A DNA stretch of 64,000 bases from Pristionchus mayeri (Eukaryota > Nematoda > Chromadorea > Rhabditida > Neodiplogasteridae): the NCBI GenBank assembly GCA_036245805.1, contig BTRK01000002.1, positions 25,971,067 to 26,035,066 of the forward strand, given 5' to 3'. Positions 1-11,800 of this stretch are shown here, in pieces (positions within the stretch are counted from its first letter, which is position 1; the number at the start of each line of letters is the position of its first letter). Below the pieces are notes generated by a model that was not told the DNA's origin, did no database searches, and saw nothing but the letters and a program-made list of their open reading frames with translations. The position numbers and the translations under genes are program-made.

Positions 1-1007
1 ACGTGTCAGAGAGATACTGTAGTTCATCTGGGTCATGCCTTAGTACTTAATTACAGATCCACACAGCCAACGTCGGTGCGCGTCTCTCGCTATTCGACGG
101 AGGAATGAGAAGATGGATGCAGAGGGGAGAGGGAGAGGGCCAGAGGGAATGACCCCGCCCCCTATTCGTACTTGATCAACCATGCACACTTGACAAATGG
201 GGATTTCTTTATATCGAATGTTCCTTGAAGACCTCCTATGATGGGCTAGTCGAGCTTTGTGGGCGCGCAATCCCGCAATCGGTTAGCCAACACTTCAGAA
301 TTTTGTATGCTCCTTGTCGGGCACAGCAAAGATGTGTATTCCACAGTAATACATGCTGTGCAACTACAAGGCAATCGCTGCTCAATTTTCCCACATTTAT
401 GTCTCTCACCCGTCGCGTCTAGAGCGCACCCTTCCTTCAGAGTCGCGCCCCTCGATCTCTCGACAGGCGAAAGCTCCCCTCCCCCCTCAAAGTCTGTCCG
501 GCCCTCGGTGGAGAGCGACGTACACTCTACGGCGCCGACTCCGACCCCGGCTGACTTTGGTGCTCGGGCGAGATTGGCATGCCCGAGGTTCGGGGGGAGA
601 GAATTCGATGGATTGAGAGGGTTGTTCCTCCCGGAAAGTTGACTTCACTTACTTCCGCACAAGGCACATAATTTCGTATTCGGATACTTCAATTTATTAA
701 ATCTAATTGATCATAATCTCACATGATTTATCTTTATCGGATGATTGATTTCGTTTTTGCGCCTGTATAAAACGTGATCGTCTCTTCATCCGAGGACATT
801 GATAGAAGATCAAGAACCCTTTCGAAGAGGTATTTTTCCGAGGGGTTGATCTTTGATCTCTCCCCTCCCCAGAATCGTCTCGAAGCAGGTTGCTGTCTGG
901 GAGGAGGGGATCCCACCCCTGCAGTCAGTGCCAAGGAAGGAAAGCCAAAGAAGACTTGCCTGGTCAGAGATCAATTTGTCCCTGTCCTGTAGTGTCTGTG
1001 AAGACCC
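1..1007. other. Upstream non-coding stretch
   Basis: No convincing exon was found here. The first 650 bases are fairly GC-rich and contain short overlapping open frames on both strands, none with recognisable domains or good splice borders. Near 560-590 there is a short inverted repeat (CTCGGGC / GCCCGAG). From about 640 to 780 the DNA is AT-rich, as expected of intergenic sequence. The stretch at 770-1000 could contain a 5' exon of the membrane-protein gene that follows, but I could not fix one. Confidence 0.4.
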
Positions 1008-1879
1008 ATGCATTTAGGTCACGCCCACAGAATCCTGCAGCATCTGCAGCCCCTACGACCCTTGCAGCAACTGTGTTACGGCGACTTCCGCAACGGACTG
1101 ATCGGAGCCCACTGCTTCCTCACTGTGATCACTGGGGCATTCCTCTTCACCCATGTCACAGTCAAGGTGATCTTTGATCTCTTGGAATAATTGGAACCGC
1201 CTATTCAGCAAATCGAGCAGGACATCTACGCGAATAAGACGAAGCTCGATTTCATCACCAAGGAACCCGGTCCACAGGTAATATTTTATGCATCCCTGAC
1301 AACGTTTCTGAACGATTAATCGCAGCCTAATCCATTCTAGATCTGGGCCTTGCTCGGTCTCTTGCTTGCCAACATCACCACTCTCATCTCACTGATTGTT
1401 GACTGCTACACGAAACGAAGTTAGTGATTTGAGTACGGTAGGATACTGTAGCTGGTTTACTACAACATTGATAGGGCACATACTCCTCTCCTTGAGGATC
1501 TACGACCCGGGCAGCGCGTACTTGCTGCATCCTGCTTTTCATCGGATCTCTCGCTTCCTTCGTGGCTGCCCGTGAGACGTTGGATCTCTACACCACCCAC
1601 TCGCTCCTCCTCTCCACCGCGCTCCTTGCTGTAATCAATTATTGATTATTCCTTTCATCCTATTGTGACCTATTCATCGTCATTATTGATTTTCCAGGCC
1701 ATCGAGACAGTCGCTCTGTTCATCAGTGCCTTCTATCAGAAGTGCTGCGAGTACAAGCCAGAGGGTATTGTTGACTACAATTTCATTTCCAAGCCCAATT
1801 TCAGAGATCACGGCTCCTCCCCCCTCCGTCTCCGAGAAGGCCACACAACCCAACACTTCAGGAGCCAAGACCAAATAAG
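1008..1879 (+). CDS. Four-helix membrane protein, LAPTM/DUF7027-like layout
   Basis: A multi-exon gene can be followed: exon to 1164 (ending VTVK), a 48-nt intron, an exon beginning QIEQDIYANKTKLDF, an intron ending CATTCTAG, a hydrophobic exon (IWALLGLLLANITTLIS), another short intron, an exon with CCILLFIGSLASFVA, and a last exon from about 1699 (AIETVALFISAFYQKCC) to a stop at 1877-1879. Four hydrophobic segments are seen: FLTVITGAFLF, IWALLGLLLAN, CILLFIGSLA and LLSTALLAIETVALFI, followed by a short polar tail. Small four-helix proteins of this layout include the lysosomal LAPTM group and related nematode families, but this placement rests on topology only. The start is uncertain: the Met at 1008 keeps the frame, but an upstream exon is possible. 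The acceptor of the third intron has two candidates, both in frame. Confidence 0.5.
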
Positions 1880-2375
1880 ATGATACCCACTAGATAAACC
1901 ACCTATTATTTTTGTCTTATCTCTTCCCTCTGTATCAATCTTTATCCTAGACAATGCGAAATTAGCCAACAATGAACTGTGAAACGTAACAGTGAAATCA
2001 ACAAAGGAAAAGGCGGGGAATGGGTGGAGCAACTTCACGAATTGGCGACTGCATTGAGGAAGGCCTTGAAACGAGCGAGGTCCATGATCACCGCACGACT
2101 ACAAATCGATAATTTAGACATCCGTACCCAAAATATCTTATCCCATTTGTACCAGCTATTATGTTCCTAAAGCACTACACAATGCATTTCGAAAACATGG
2201 ATCCATTCTTGATTCATCTTCACTTCTCGGATATTTGGCCCACCCCCTCTCTCCCTTCCCATCACAAAGGGTTTGTGCGACCGAAAATCAGGGAATGATA
2301 CCCAGAAATGAGTGAGGTGGAGGAGGGGAGGGTATATTATTGAAGAAGTGTTTCATCACTCCCACTCCTGCCCAC
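1880..2375. other. Convergent intergenic region
   Basis: This lies between the stop of the four-helix membrane protein (+) and the stop of the BCCIP gene (-), so it should hold two 3' untranslated regions. It is AT-rich, and no exon or RNA gene was seen. Confidence 0.5.
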
Positions 2376-5300
2376 TCACCGATAGGGCATCTTCGTGAGG
2401 TTGTCCTTCTTCTGCATGGCGAACTTGCTGCCCGGGTCGACGTCAGAATGACACTGGTAGTCGAAGTGCACCGCAGTACCACCCGGCAGCTACAAATTGA
2501 TTATCGTATTTAGAAATTACATTTTTTTATATTGAACCTTGGAAAGGAATGTTCAAACTCGGAATGGTGATACTCGTAAGAGTATAAGTCTACACTCCAA
2601 ACTCAAGCGGTTATCTCATGAATAAATTTTCGCACATTGGCATTAATTCAACATTTCCGTGAATCCGACTGAATATTAGCTGCGAGTCTTACGACAGCCC
2701 TCTTGTGGACTAGTTATCATAATCTGTGCCCCACTTCCTCATCACAAGTAGTTCCCACTCACATGCATCAGCATGGCATCCTCTGCATTGTCGTATTCGA
2801 CTTCCTTCGAGGCGAGGGCTGCAGCCGCCAGACGCTTCTTCTCTGCCTACAAACAATATATATTAACCCTCCGCACTCAAACTCTCGTCATCTCAAATGA
2901 GAAGGATGATAGGATGAGGACCAAAGACCAAATGTACAACGCTAAAATTAAATACTGATAAATAATTTACTGCTTGGGCCCAAATATATTACAACGAAAT
3001 CATCGGTCCATACACTGATTCCATCTCCCTCCTATTACCTTTCCCTTCTTCTTCTTCTTTCCTCCACTGGTCGAGGGAGCAGCTGCAGTCTCCTCCTCCT
3101 TATCCGCGTTCTCGTCCTCGACGATCCGAATCTGCCAAGGGAATACTTATTTTGCTAGGAATTAGAAATAGTCGTCTGATGTTGCACCAAGTTGTTTACA
3201 AATGCTTGCTTTTTTTCCTTTCTTATTTTTCATTCTCGCAATCACACCGTGGTAATGCTGACTCAAAAAATAATTATTCTGATACTGTTCCCTTACAATT
3301 TAGTCTCTAGTATGGTAATCTCTTCTCTTCTTCTTCCTCCCTCTCCTCCCCTCCCCCTCAGTTTCTACTCTTCACTCGACAGGGAGCGGTCGTCCCTCTC
3401 TCTCTCCCCACTCGCTTCTCCATCCTCTCCCTCCTTCTCCTCCACCATGGACTCCGACGAGAATCCGTACCAGGCGCAGTTCAACCAGTGGGTAAGTGCA
3501 CTTTACAGTACTCCTGCACTGGGACGACATTCTACCGTACTCCTCTACAGGAGCGATACTACCGTACCATCGTCCTTCCCCAGCAGCACACACTCTCTGA
3601 GTCAGCCTCGGGCTACGGCAGCGACGATGTGAGTAACTTGGCACTGTGCCAATGTTTGAATTCCCGCTTTTTTCAGTTCACCGACTGCACCGTGAGCACA
3701 GCGTGCATGATCAGTGTGAGTGGCGATCATGAGTGTGACCTTCGGAAACAAATTATCGATCTACTCGTTAAACCCTCTACCGTACTCCTTGCAGCTGACA
3801 GATCTAATCAATCCGAACGTGGACATTCCTCTGACCTCTCGTGACTCGTACTCGGAGGACTTCTCCCCTGCAGGCAAGAACATGGACATCGACTCGTCCT
3901 CTCCATCCTTCTCTTCCTCCCCGTCCTCCCACAGGTTCGATCGATTAACGAAAAGTACGGTAACCACGAATCGCAGCCCCACAGAGACGCCCTCGAAGTT
4001 CACGACGCCCGGTGCGACGCCATCCGAAGTCTGCATCTCCAATCAGGTATACGGTAGTTGGGCAGGAGTCTGACACATCGAACTACAGTACTCTACTGTA
4101 TTCCAGATGCACAACAAGTACGCGCTCTCGCCCGAGACGTCCGCGTACGCCAACGAGCTGTACGGCATCTTCAACGACGATCCATTTGGAAACGTCGATG
4201 ACCCCGAGAATCTGAGGCATACGGTACGTCGAGAAATGCCGATGGATAAACGTCTGTCTCGCATTACAGTACCTTCGGGACTTCTCGAGATCGTCGCTCG
4301 AGGATCTGAGAAAGCTGCCCGATCCATTCCCACCCAAGGTGAGTACGGTAGTCGGCGATGTGTCACCGTACTCCTATCGTATCACCCTATTCAGATGCGG
4401 TACCTCTTCGAGTGACCTATCGAGTGCTTGCAGCAGCCCCGCTCAATCAATCAACAGCATGAAGTTCCGATCATATTTCGGTTGCAATAAAGCGTTCCGC
4501 TTGTCGGGAAGAAATCCAATCAATTGGCTTACGCACCAAAAAACAATCATAGAGACTTATTGGATGAAATTATTACTACGGAAATCTTTGCCTGAACGAA
4601 ACAGCCATTGCGCCAACAAACATTTCGCTTACTTATACCATTGTTTTTCATGTTTTCTTTTTTTATTTATCGTCAGAATTAGAGTCAATCCTAACATTAA
4701 ACAAATAATATTTTGACAAAAATATTATCATAATTCACCTTGTGGATGTAGAGCACGTGCGAGGGCGGCGATTCCATCCCGTTCACGTCCTCCCTCAAAA
4801 AATCACTTTCCCCATCTACCTACCTTCGTTTGAAAATAAAAACGAATAATTCAATGTAAAGTATCATTCATTTGTTTTTAAAGCATGATAGTGTCCATCA
4901 CAGGTTCTTGTGATTCAGCTTCCATTTCTATAGTTACTTCTCTTTCATTCTCTCCTATATCATATGGAGAAGAATTGGTGAAATTGACCCCATCACTCGA
5001 ACAGATTCACCCTTGTCAACACCGGCGCATGCCCCCTATTCGTAGCTCGAGCATTCAATCGGGATCCTCTCCCCTCACTCACAGTAGACTCTTGCAGGCG
5101 GGGGCTGCGATGGCATCGGGGAAGTGGAGCATCCTCTCGTTCACGAAGAGACCAAGACGAGGGGCCGACGAGAGGGACGACTCGAAGGACTTGGACTAAA
5201 AAAGAAGGAATTGAATGAGAATGCTATATTCTCCATAACACTAATCGATGTCTAGTTGATGATTTTTAAAAAAAGCATAGAATGCACTCACCACCGACGC

Positions 5301-7856
5301 GACGACCTTCGTGGCGCGCGCCTTCAGAAGCGCGAAGATGTCCTTCGCGTACTTCTGCAATCATAGACGGTCAATCAATCGATAAACTATAGGTTACGAC
5401 CTTCCTATTTTTATAAATAATGATAATTTGCTTGTCTGAACAATTATTTCAAAACAGGAAACAGGAATCCTAGCAGTACCGTACCTCCTCCTTATCGATT
5501 TCGGGCAGCATCGTGATGAGACCGTAGACGACATTCGACGTCGTGTTGTCCTCGTCGTCAATGTCTTCAGCGGGCTGGAGAAATTGAATCGATAACAATC
5601 TAATGGCATCACTAGCAGAAAGAAATCGATAAATCGATAGATCACACTGCAGTACCCCGATGACACAGCCGAGTGGAGACTGGGCGATGAGTGCCTTGCC
5701 CAGACCGACCAGATCGATGTCCGTGCGGAGAAATATCTGGAAGCATTATGTGCATTGATGTAGGCTCATAAATTAAATAAGGTCCTGCTTATATTTCATT
5801 CTTTACAAAATAGCTATAGCATACATGTGCAGGGATAGAGGCGGGGGGGGGGGGGGGGGGGTACCCAACATGTTGGGTACCCCCCTCAAAGTATAGGGGG
5901 TCATGGTCAAAAATCGATCGGTAGGTCAAGACTAAGCACCATAACCAATTGATAGTACAGTACACCCTGATACCGTATATGGATACCGTAACCCGCGAAT
6001 ATCGAAAACTAACTTTATTTTTAAAAGGTACTGGCACCGTGCCCAATCGATTGTGCAGTACCCAAGTCACTACCGTAACCCAGGTCCATGGGTCAGATCC
6101 AGTTCCTTGGGTCATATTTCATTCTTTACAAAATAGCTATAGCATACATGTGCAGGGATAGAGGCGGGAGGGGGGGGGTACCCAAAAATAAAGTTAGTTT
6201 TCGATATTCGCGGGTTACGGTATCCATATACGGTATCAGGGTGTACTGTATTATCGATTGGTTATGGTACTTAGTCTTGACCTACCGATCGATTTTTGAC
6301 CATGACCCCCTATACGTTGAGGGGGGGGGGGGGGGTACCCAACATGTTGGATACCCCCCCCCCCCGATCGAGGCGTGCACACCTATGAGCTATAGTATCG
6401 ACATTGTAATCAATAGAGCTGAACATTAATAGTACTCCAACCTGAGTGAGCATGTTGTTGATGCCCTCCTTGTCCTCGTCCTCCAGAGGGAAAGCCTCGA
6501 AGTCGAAGTCGAGCTTCTCGCCCGTTTCCTGCATTATTTGTATTTTTATGGGGGGGTGACAATTGCTAAAACGACAATTGCTCAACTCGTCGCCGTTCAC
6601 TTGCAATTTGGCGCAGCGACTTGGGAGTTGTTTCATTGTAACCAGTATGCGCTCCCGTACATTTGCATACATCAGTCTTGTTACCAAGCGATCACGATTT
6701 TTACACTTCACCAACGACCAGGGGTTCATGGTCCAAAATTCAGATTTTGAGTAGAAAATCATGTCTAGATAAACACTTAGTACCGTAACCAATTGGTATT
6801 CTAGTGCCCAAGTAACTACTCTATACTAGTAATATGTGTGTCGATTGGTTAGGGCATTTGGTGTTTATCTAGCCATGATTTTTTGCTAAAATTCTCAATT
6901 TTGGACCATGAACCCCTGGTCGTTGATGAAGTGTAAAACTCAAGTTCGCCTGGTAACAAGACTAATATATGTAAATGTAAAGTAGCGCATACTGGTTACA
7001 GTGAAATAACTCCCAAGTCGCTGCGCCAAATTGCATACAAACGGAGACGAGTTGAGCAATTATCGTTTTAGCAATTGTCACCCCCCCCCCCCATTTTTAT
7101 ACTAGAGATCCACCACGCAATAAGTATGATCTATGTTAAGGTAAGTGTGTAGCTAAAATGGACAGTTAGGAAAGAATCGTCAACTTTTATTGTCGAAGAG
7201 GAGTAGAATGAGATGGAGACACAAGTTCATAGAATACCGAACAATATACCTTCATGAAGTCTCCACTCTCATCTGACTCATCATCTGATTCCTCCTCGTC
7301 TTCATCTTCCTCCTCATCTTCTCCCTCCTCTCCACTCACTTCTTCGTCGTCCATCTCCTCATCGCCCACTTCCTCATCTTCCTCCTCTTCATCTTCCACT
7401 TCAGGTACTTCTATAGAATTAGAAAGAATTAATTGGAATAACTATATACTCATTATAAAATTAACGCATTATCACACGAATTAATTATGTAGTACCAAGC
7501 AGCATACTGCACGTATAGGCTCGGTCAACACTAGGGAAACATAAAAGTCCCCTATCCAACCTTCGGGTTCCTCCTCTACAACCTTCGTCTTCTTCTTCTT
7601 CTCAATCTTCTTATCTTTCTTGCTCTGCTTGGGTGCCTCTACGGGCTCTTCTACCGCCACCGTTTTGATGCGCTTCTGAATTTGACCTGATTATAGCTTC
7701 AATATCATTTTTAGCAAGACCGGCACGTCCGTACATACTAGGCGCAGTCCAAATTTTCTAACAATGGAGAGTGTGAAAAAAAACCTCGTCGTCGTTATCT
7801 TCGACGGCAGCAGCAGCCTTGCGCTTGAGCGCATTCTTCTTGTTGACCTTACCCAT
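2376..7856 (-). CDS. BCCIP/Bcp1 orthologue
   Basis: This is an orthologue of BCCIP (yeast Bcp1), a nuclear acidic protein linked to ribosomal protein L23/uL14 chaperoning, and in vertebrates to BRCA2 and p21. About twelve exons were read. Exon 1 (7785-7856) starts MGKVNKKNALKRK directly after a TTCAG acceptor. A Lys-rich exon (about 7560-7677) and a strongly acidic exon (about 7250-7410) follow. Exon 6442-6528 encodes the family hallmark LDFDFEAFPLEDEDKEGI. Then come LVGLGKALIAQSPLG (about 5650-5737), VVYGLITMLPEID (about 5500-5576), KYAKDIFALLKAR (5291-5354), LGLFVNERMLHFPD (about 5095-5196), SHVLYIHK (from 4739), a Lys-rich exon (to 3131), a NAEDAMLMH exon (about 2763-2849) and PGGTAVHFDYQCHSD ending MPYR-stop. 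The order matches human BCCIP through its C-terminal beta strands. The intron 3132-4738 holds an opposite-strand gene. Introns on both sides of exon 6442-6528 hold palindromic elements. Confidence 0.9.
3447..4415 (+). CDS. Ser/Thr-rich protein nested in a BCCIP intron
   Basis: A gene with clean splice borders lies wholly inside a BCCIP intron on the opposite strand. Exons: 3447-3491 (MDSDENPYQAQFNQW), about 3550-3628 (ERYYRTIVLPQQ), 3676-3717 (FTDCTVSTACMIS), a long exon about 3794-4046, 4107-4222, 4270-about 4339, and a last exon ending RYLFE-stop at 4413-4415. All junctions checked are phase 0, and every intron is GT-AG with a C/T-rich tract and CAG. The protein is about 200 residues, acidic at the start, with a low-complexity Ser/Pro/Thr middle and a more ordered end (YALSPETSAYANELYGIF, then LRDFSRSSLEDLRKL). 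I recognise no domain; it is probably largely disordered. Within the long exon, GT...AG at 3933-3974 could be a 42-nt in-frame intron. A CT-rich tract ending CAG at 3360 could be a trans-splice site. Confidence 0.6.
5843..6365. mobile_element. Palindromic (fold-back) element PAL-1 in a BCCIP intron
   Basis: The sequence begins with a run of 19 G and ends with a run of 12 C. Just inside the ends is GTACCCAACATGTTGG, and the two arms repeat each other in reverse complement (for example CCCTATAC near 5892 and 6308, ACGGTATC, TTCGATATTCGCGGGTTACG). Flanks are GATAGAGGC (left) and GATCGAGGC (right), which read as an 8-9 bp target duplication with one mismatch. About 60 bp of the left flank plus the G run recurs inside at 6117-6180, so the copy was rearranged after insertion or a second end was captured. 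There is no coding capacity. It belongs with the elements at 6550 and 23788. Confidence 0.75.
6550..7092. mobile_element. Palindromic (fold-back) element PAL-2 in a BCCIP intron
   Basis: Inverted arms of roughly 250 bp begin GGGGGGGTGACAATTGC and end GCAATTGTCACCCCCC. Further inside, both arms carry TTGGCGCAGCGACTTGGGAG, CAGTATGCGC and a GACCAGGGGTTCATGG block. The element is bracketed by a perfect 8-bp direct repeat, ATTTTTAT, at 6542-6549 and 7093-7100, which I take as the target-site duplication. No transposase frame is present. The left end lies only 13 nt from the acceptor of exon 6442-6528 on the minus strand. Confidence 0.85.
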
Positions 7857-8397
7857 CTGAATGGATTCCAATATTCCTTGACAACAAACAACAGTTAAAA
7901 ACGTTAATAACATGTTATGTTATAACAGCAAAAATTTAAGTCTCAATTCTAAAAGTAGACGAAAATTCTTACAAAAATGTGATTTCGTGCTATCAATAAC
8001 TAAGTTTAATTCAATCATTGAATTTCAATGTTTGTTTTTAAAATGTTTTTATATTATTGTACTTTCCTCCCGAGCTTCATGGTAATTGTTTTTTAACATA
8101 GAGTGTTTACTTTTAGTTTTTTTTAAAATTCATTACAAAACAATGCAAATAAAATCAGTTCATAATATCAACACTTGATTACGGTTGGTCAGAAATTCGT
8201 AAACAACCACCCGCTCTCCTTTTTTCTTCTCGTTCTCGCTCATATTGCTGATTACCGTCGACCTAAGCTGTAACCAGCCATTGTCACAGAGGACTTTCGA
8301 CTCGTTTGCGTCCGTATTATCAACGCCTATCAGTGTATTTGCTCCTCTCTCTCTCTCTCAGGTTATGCGATAGTACGAGTAGCTGTTGGCCGCTTAA
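7857..8397. promoter_or_regulatory. Divergent promoter region, BCCIP / pink-1
   Basis: About 540 bp separate the start codons of BCCIP (-) and pink-1 (+). The part next to BCCIP is AT-rich with T runs. Near pink-1 a CT repeat ending CAG at 8361 lies 36 nt before the ATG and may be a spliced-leader acceptor. No core promoter motif can be assigned with confidence. Confidence 0.5.
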
Positions 8398-8752
8398 ATG
8401 TCGCTCAATCGCTTTGCGCGCATCGCTCAACAGGTAAGAGGAGCAGTCACGTGTCTGTGGATAACCGATAATCGATTGCTCAGGTCGTTTCACGGGCCGT
8501 CAACCAGAATGGGAATTGGCTGATCAAGGTGGTGCCGCGGCTTCGTCCGCCCCCTGCATCCGCAGTGCAGGCGGTCGTCCGCGTAGCCGCTGTGCCGCGC
8601 CAGTTCAGCCGCAACCCGCTCATGCGAATGGTCAGTAGAAGTTGACCCTTGCAATCATGTTTCTCGATTCATAGCATATGGTGTGCTATCGTTAGTATAC
8701 TTCTTTGTAATTATCATGTATGAGTCTGTGCTATGTATGCCCAATATCGAAT

Positions 8753-8829
<77 letters not shown>

Positions 8830-11800
8830 ACGTTGATAGTTACGGTGCCTTTCATTCTTTAATTACTACATTTATGTCGTATTTCAGATCCAGATGACGA
8901 TTCGCCATTCTCGTTTCATCGCTCGTCCTCTCTCTAACGTGGCCATGAACCATCGGGCATTCTTCGGAATGGAACGGCCGAAGTGAGAAGCAACTATGGA
9001 ATTCACCCTCACAACCCATCCATCTAGATACAAACGGCGGCAGATTCTCTTCAAGAAGCCTCGAACAGACTTCGGGATTGTTGAACGCGTCAGGGTAATC
9101 TGATTTCGCCTATATTTCGTTGTTTCTTTATGATAGGCGTCCCCTTTTGAATTATCCACAGACGGCATAGCTCATGCTAACAGTTGCGACTTATCTAATC
9201 GGTTATCTTTCGAGGATCTCTTCGGGACGAAGGAACGTTACAATGAGCACCTCAAGAAAGGCACGCTGCCGGATAGACTGAGCGCATACGAAATTGGTAG
9301 GGAGACAAATAAATATCCGTAACATATATTTAATTTTAACTTTTCGAATTTTTTAATTACTGAAGATTTGAAATGCTAAATATGGACAGGGGTGTACCAC
9401 TTATTTTTCGTTGAAGAAGAATTCTGCAATATTTTGTGCTGTATTACTTAATCAATGTATACCGTAAACCTGCAGGCGGCAACATCGGATACGGCTGCAA
9501 TGCAGCAGTGTACGCCCTCCGATTGCAGCCAGATCGACAGGGAGCAGCGCCAGTCGACGACAAGGATTTACAGGTAATAGAGTAATGGAAATTGCATGAG
9601 TTTTTTTTCCGTTTTGCTTAGCAAAACCAAATATAAGAAACATCAAATACTATATTCTAATACTATTCAACAGTTGTTCTTGTTTTGGGAAAAATAGTGA
9701 TGCTCAAATATAGCATGACGCCACTGATTGAAAATTACCTCTAATCTGCATGCGTGTTAGAATATTTCCATGCAAGCAGGTGCAATTATAGAATAGATGT
9801 GCTATATTTAAATATCACTGTTACGATAATATCACGGGGTTTTTTCACTCTTTAAATGATACATGGTTTACTCAAGTACTGGGAATGCTGGAGAACATCT
9901 TGAATATAAATGACAGATTCATTCATTCCATCCCCTCAGGCGTATCCTCTGGCCCTCAAACTGATGTTCAACTACGAGCACGATCGTCGCAACAACGAGG
10001 ATGGACTGTGGAGGGGAATGGGGGCGGAGCTAGCACCCCTCCCCAAGGCAGCCACTCTACTCAGGGGAAGAATGGGAGAGTGAGTACCTCCCTTTTTACC
10101 GATTCTCTCTCGAAATGGGAACAAAAAAGGCAGGTCATCAGCAACTATTAAACTTGTATTTCTGATTTTTTGCGCATGTCTAGCCATTTCCGCAGATCTG
10201 TGCAGATTGATAGTTGCATGTTTCAACTCGACCTGGTCCCATCTTGAATTGGTGCTATGATCTGGGTATTTCCTCGATTATCCCCAATCGATGATCCTCT
10301 CTTAGCTTCCGTCCTCTGCCCTGCACTCATCCCAACATCGTGCACGTGGGCACGGCATTCGTCGACAGCATGCCCATCTTGCCGGACGCCCGACTACGGT
10401 ACGTGAGGGAAAGCCGATTCAGAACTGATTTATTTTGCTTCGCTGTTTTCGATAATTGCCAAAAAGAATACTGATAGACTAATATTTCAAATATTACCGG
10501 TTCCGCGATCGATAAGTGAGTGAATACGGTATCTAAGGTACCCTGAGGCGCTGCCAACTTCGGTGATGTACGAGGCGATCGAGCCCGATCCGAAGACCTT
10601 CTTCGTTGTCATGCAGAGGTAATCGACAATTGACATATACGGCAATGTCGATTTTCTGCATTGATGCATCATCGATTGATTGTCCTTGCAGATACCGTAT
10701 GACGCTGCAGGCGTATCTGAGGGAGCAGCGTAGCTCGTTGTGGGCGAGAAGAGCACTCGTGGCACAGCTACTAGAGGGATGCGCCTTCCTCTACACTCAC
10801 AAGGTTCGTTGCTGAATATTGATAATGCCCAAATAAATCGATTTTGCGTTGAAATTGGTGAGATTGAGCGTAAAAAAAGAAAAAAAAACGTGTTTCATCT
10901 GCAGGTGTCACAGAGAGACATGAAGTCGGACAACATCCTACTGTCGTATGATACCGATGGTCAGTAATCTTCTACTTTGAGAATATGATGATAAGTATAA
11001 CGGACGAAATTTATTGTACAATGCTGTTAATCTTTTTTAATTGATGGAATCGGCAATTTGACTGGATCGAAAAGTGTAGTCCTCTTTCAGGTGAGATCCC
11101 TCAACTGGTCATCTCCGACTTCGGATGCGCACTCGCCAATGGATCCTTCATCGTCGACTACAGACACGATGGCGTGAGTGAATTATATCTATTATTGAGA
11201 ATAAGCCATGTCGTCCCGCCCCTTTAAATCCTACTCTAAGAATGTTTGCTCTATTAATCGAAATCCACGGAGAATAATTAGGTTTCTAAATCAGAAATAG
11301 TAAATTCATTGCTCAGGTTATAAAAAAGTAGATTTTCATTCAGTATTAATCCTTTAAATTAGTAGTAATAATAGTAGCTTTAGTATCATTCCTTCTTGTT
11401 CAGCGAACGTTGCGTAATCAGCAGAATAGAATATAGATTTGACGTTTTTATCTTTACTATATTCAATTAATAAGAGATGTTTCTTCGTTTTTCACGATTC
11501 TTTATCGTACGTCGATCCAGATTTAGATGTAGAAAGAGATTTAGAAGAAACTAACATATGGAGATTGCGGGTATTGTAGATAGTCTTTTCCCGACTCTAC
11601 CATGCGATTCGCTGCGTTCCTTCTTCTTAGTAATAATTTAAACCTTGTTGTTTTCCTGAAGACATTTTTTCAAAAATTTTCAGTTGACACTAATATAGCT
11701 GATATAACATTTATTAGAAAACGTAAGGGAGCTGAAAACGACGTATAGAAGAAGGAAAAGCAGAAAGGTTGCGCTTCTTTCGATAATGGCCCTTAGAATG

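Noticed and set aside
1..700. Short overlapping frames at the window start
   Set aside because: No domain, no splice borders and no codon bias; treated as non-coding.
7187..7484. Serine-rich plus-strand frame over the BCCIP acidic exon
   Set aside because: GAA/GAG codons read backwards give Ser codons; the same artefact occurs over KRI1, ZNF598 and other acidic exons.
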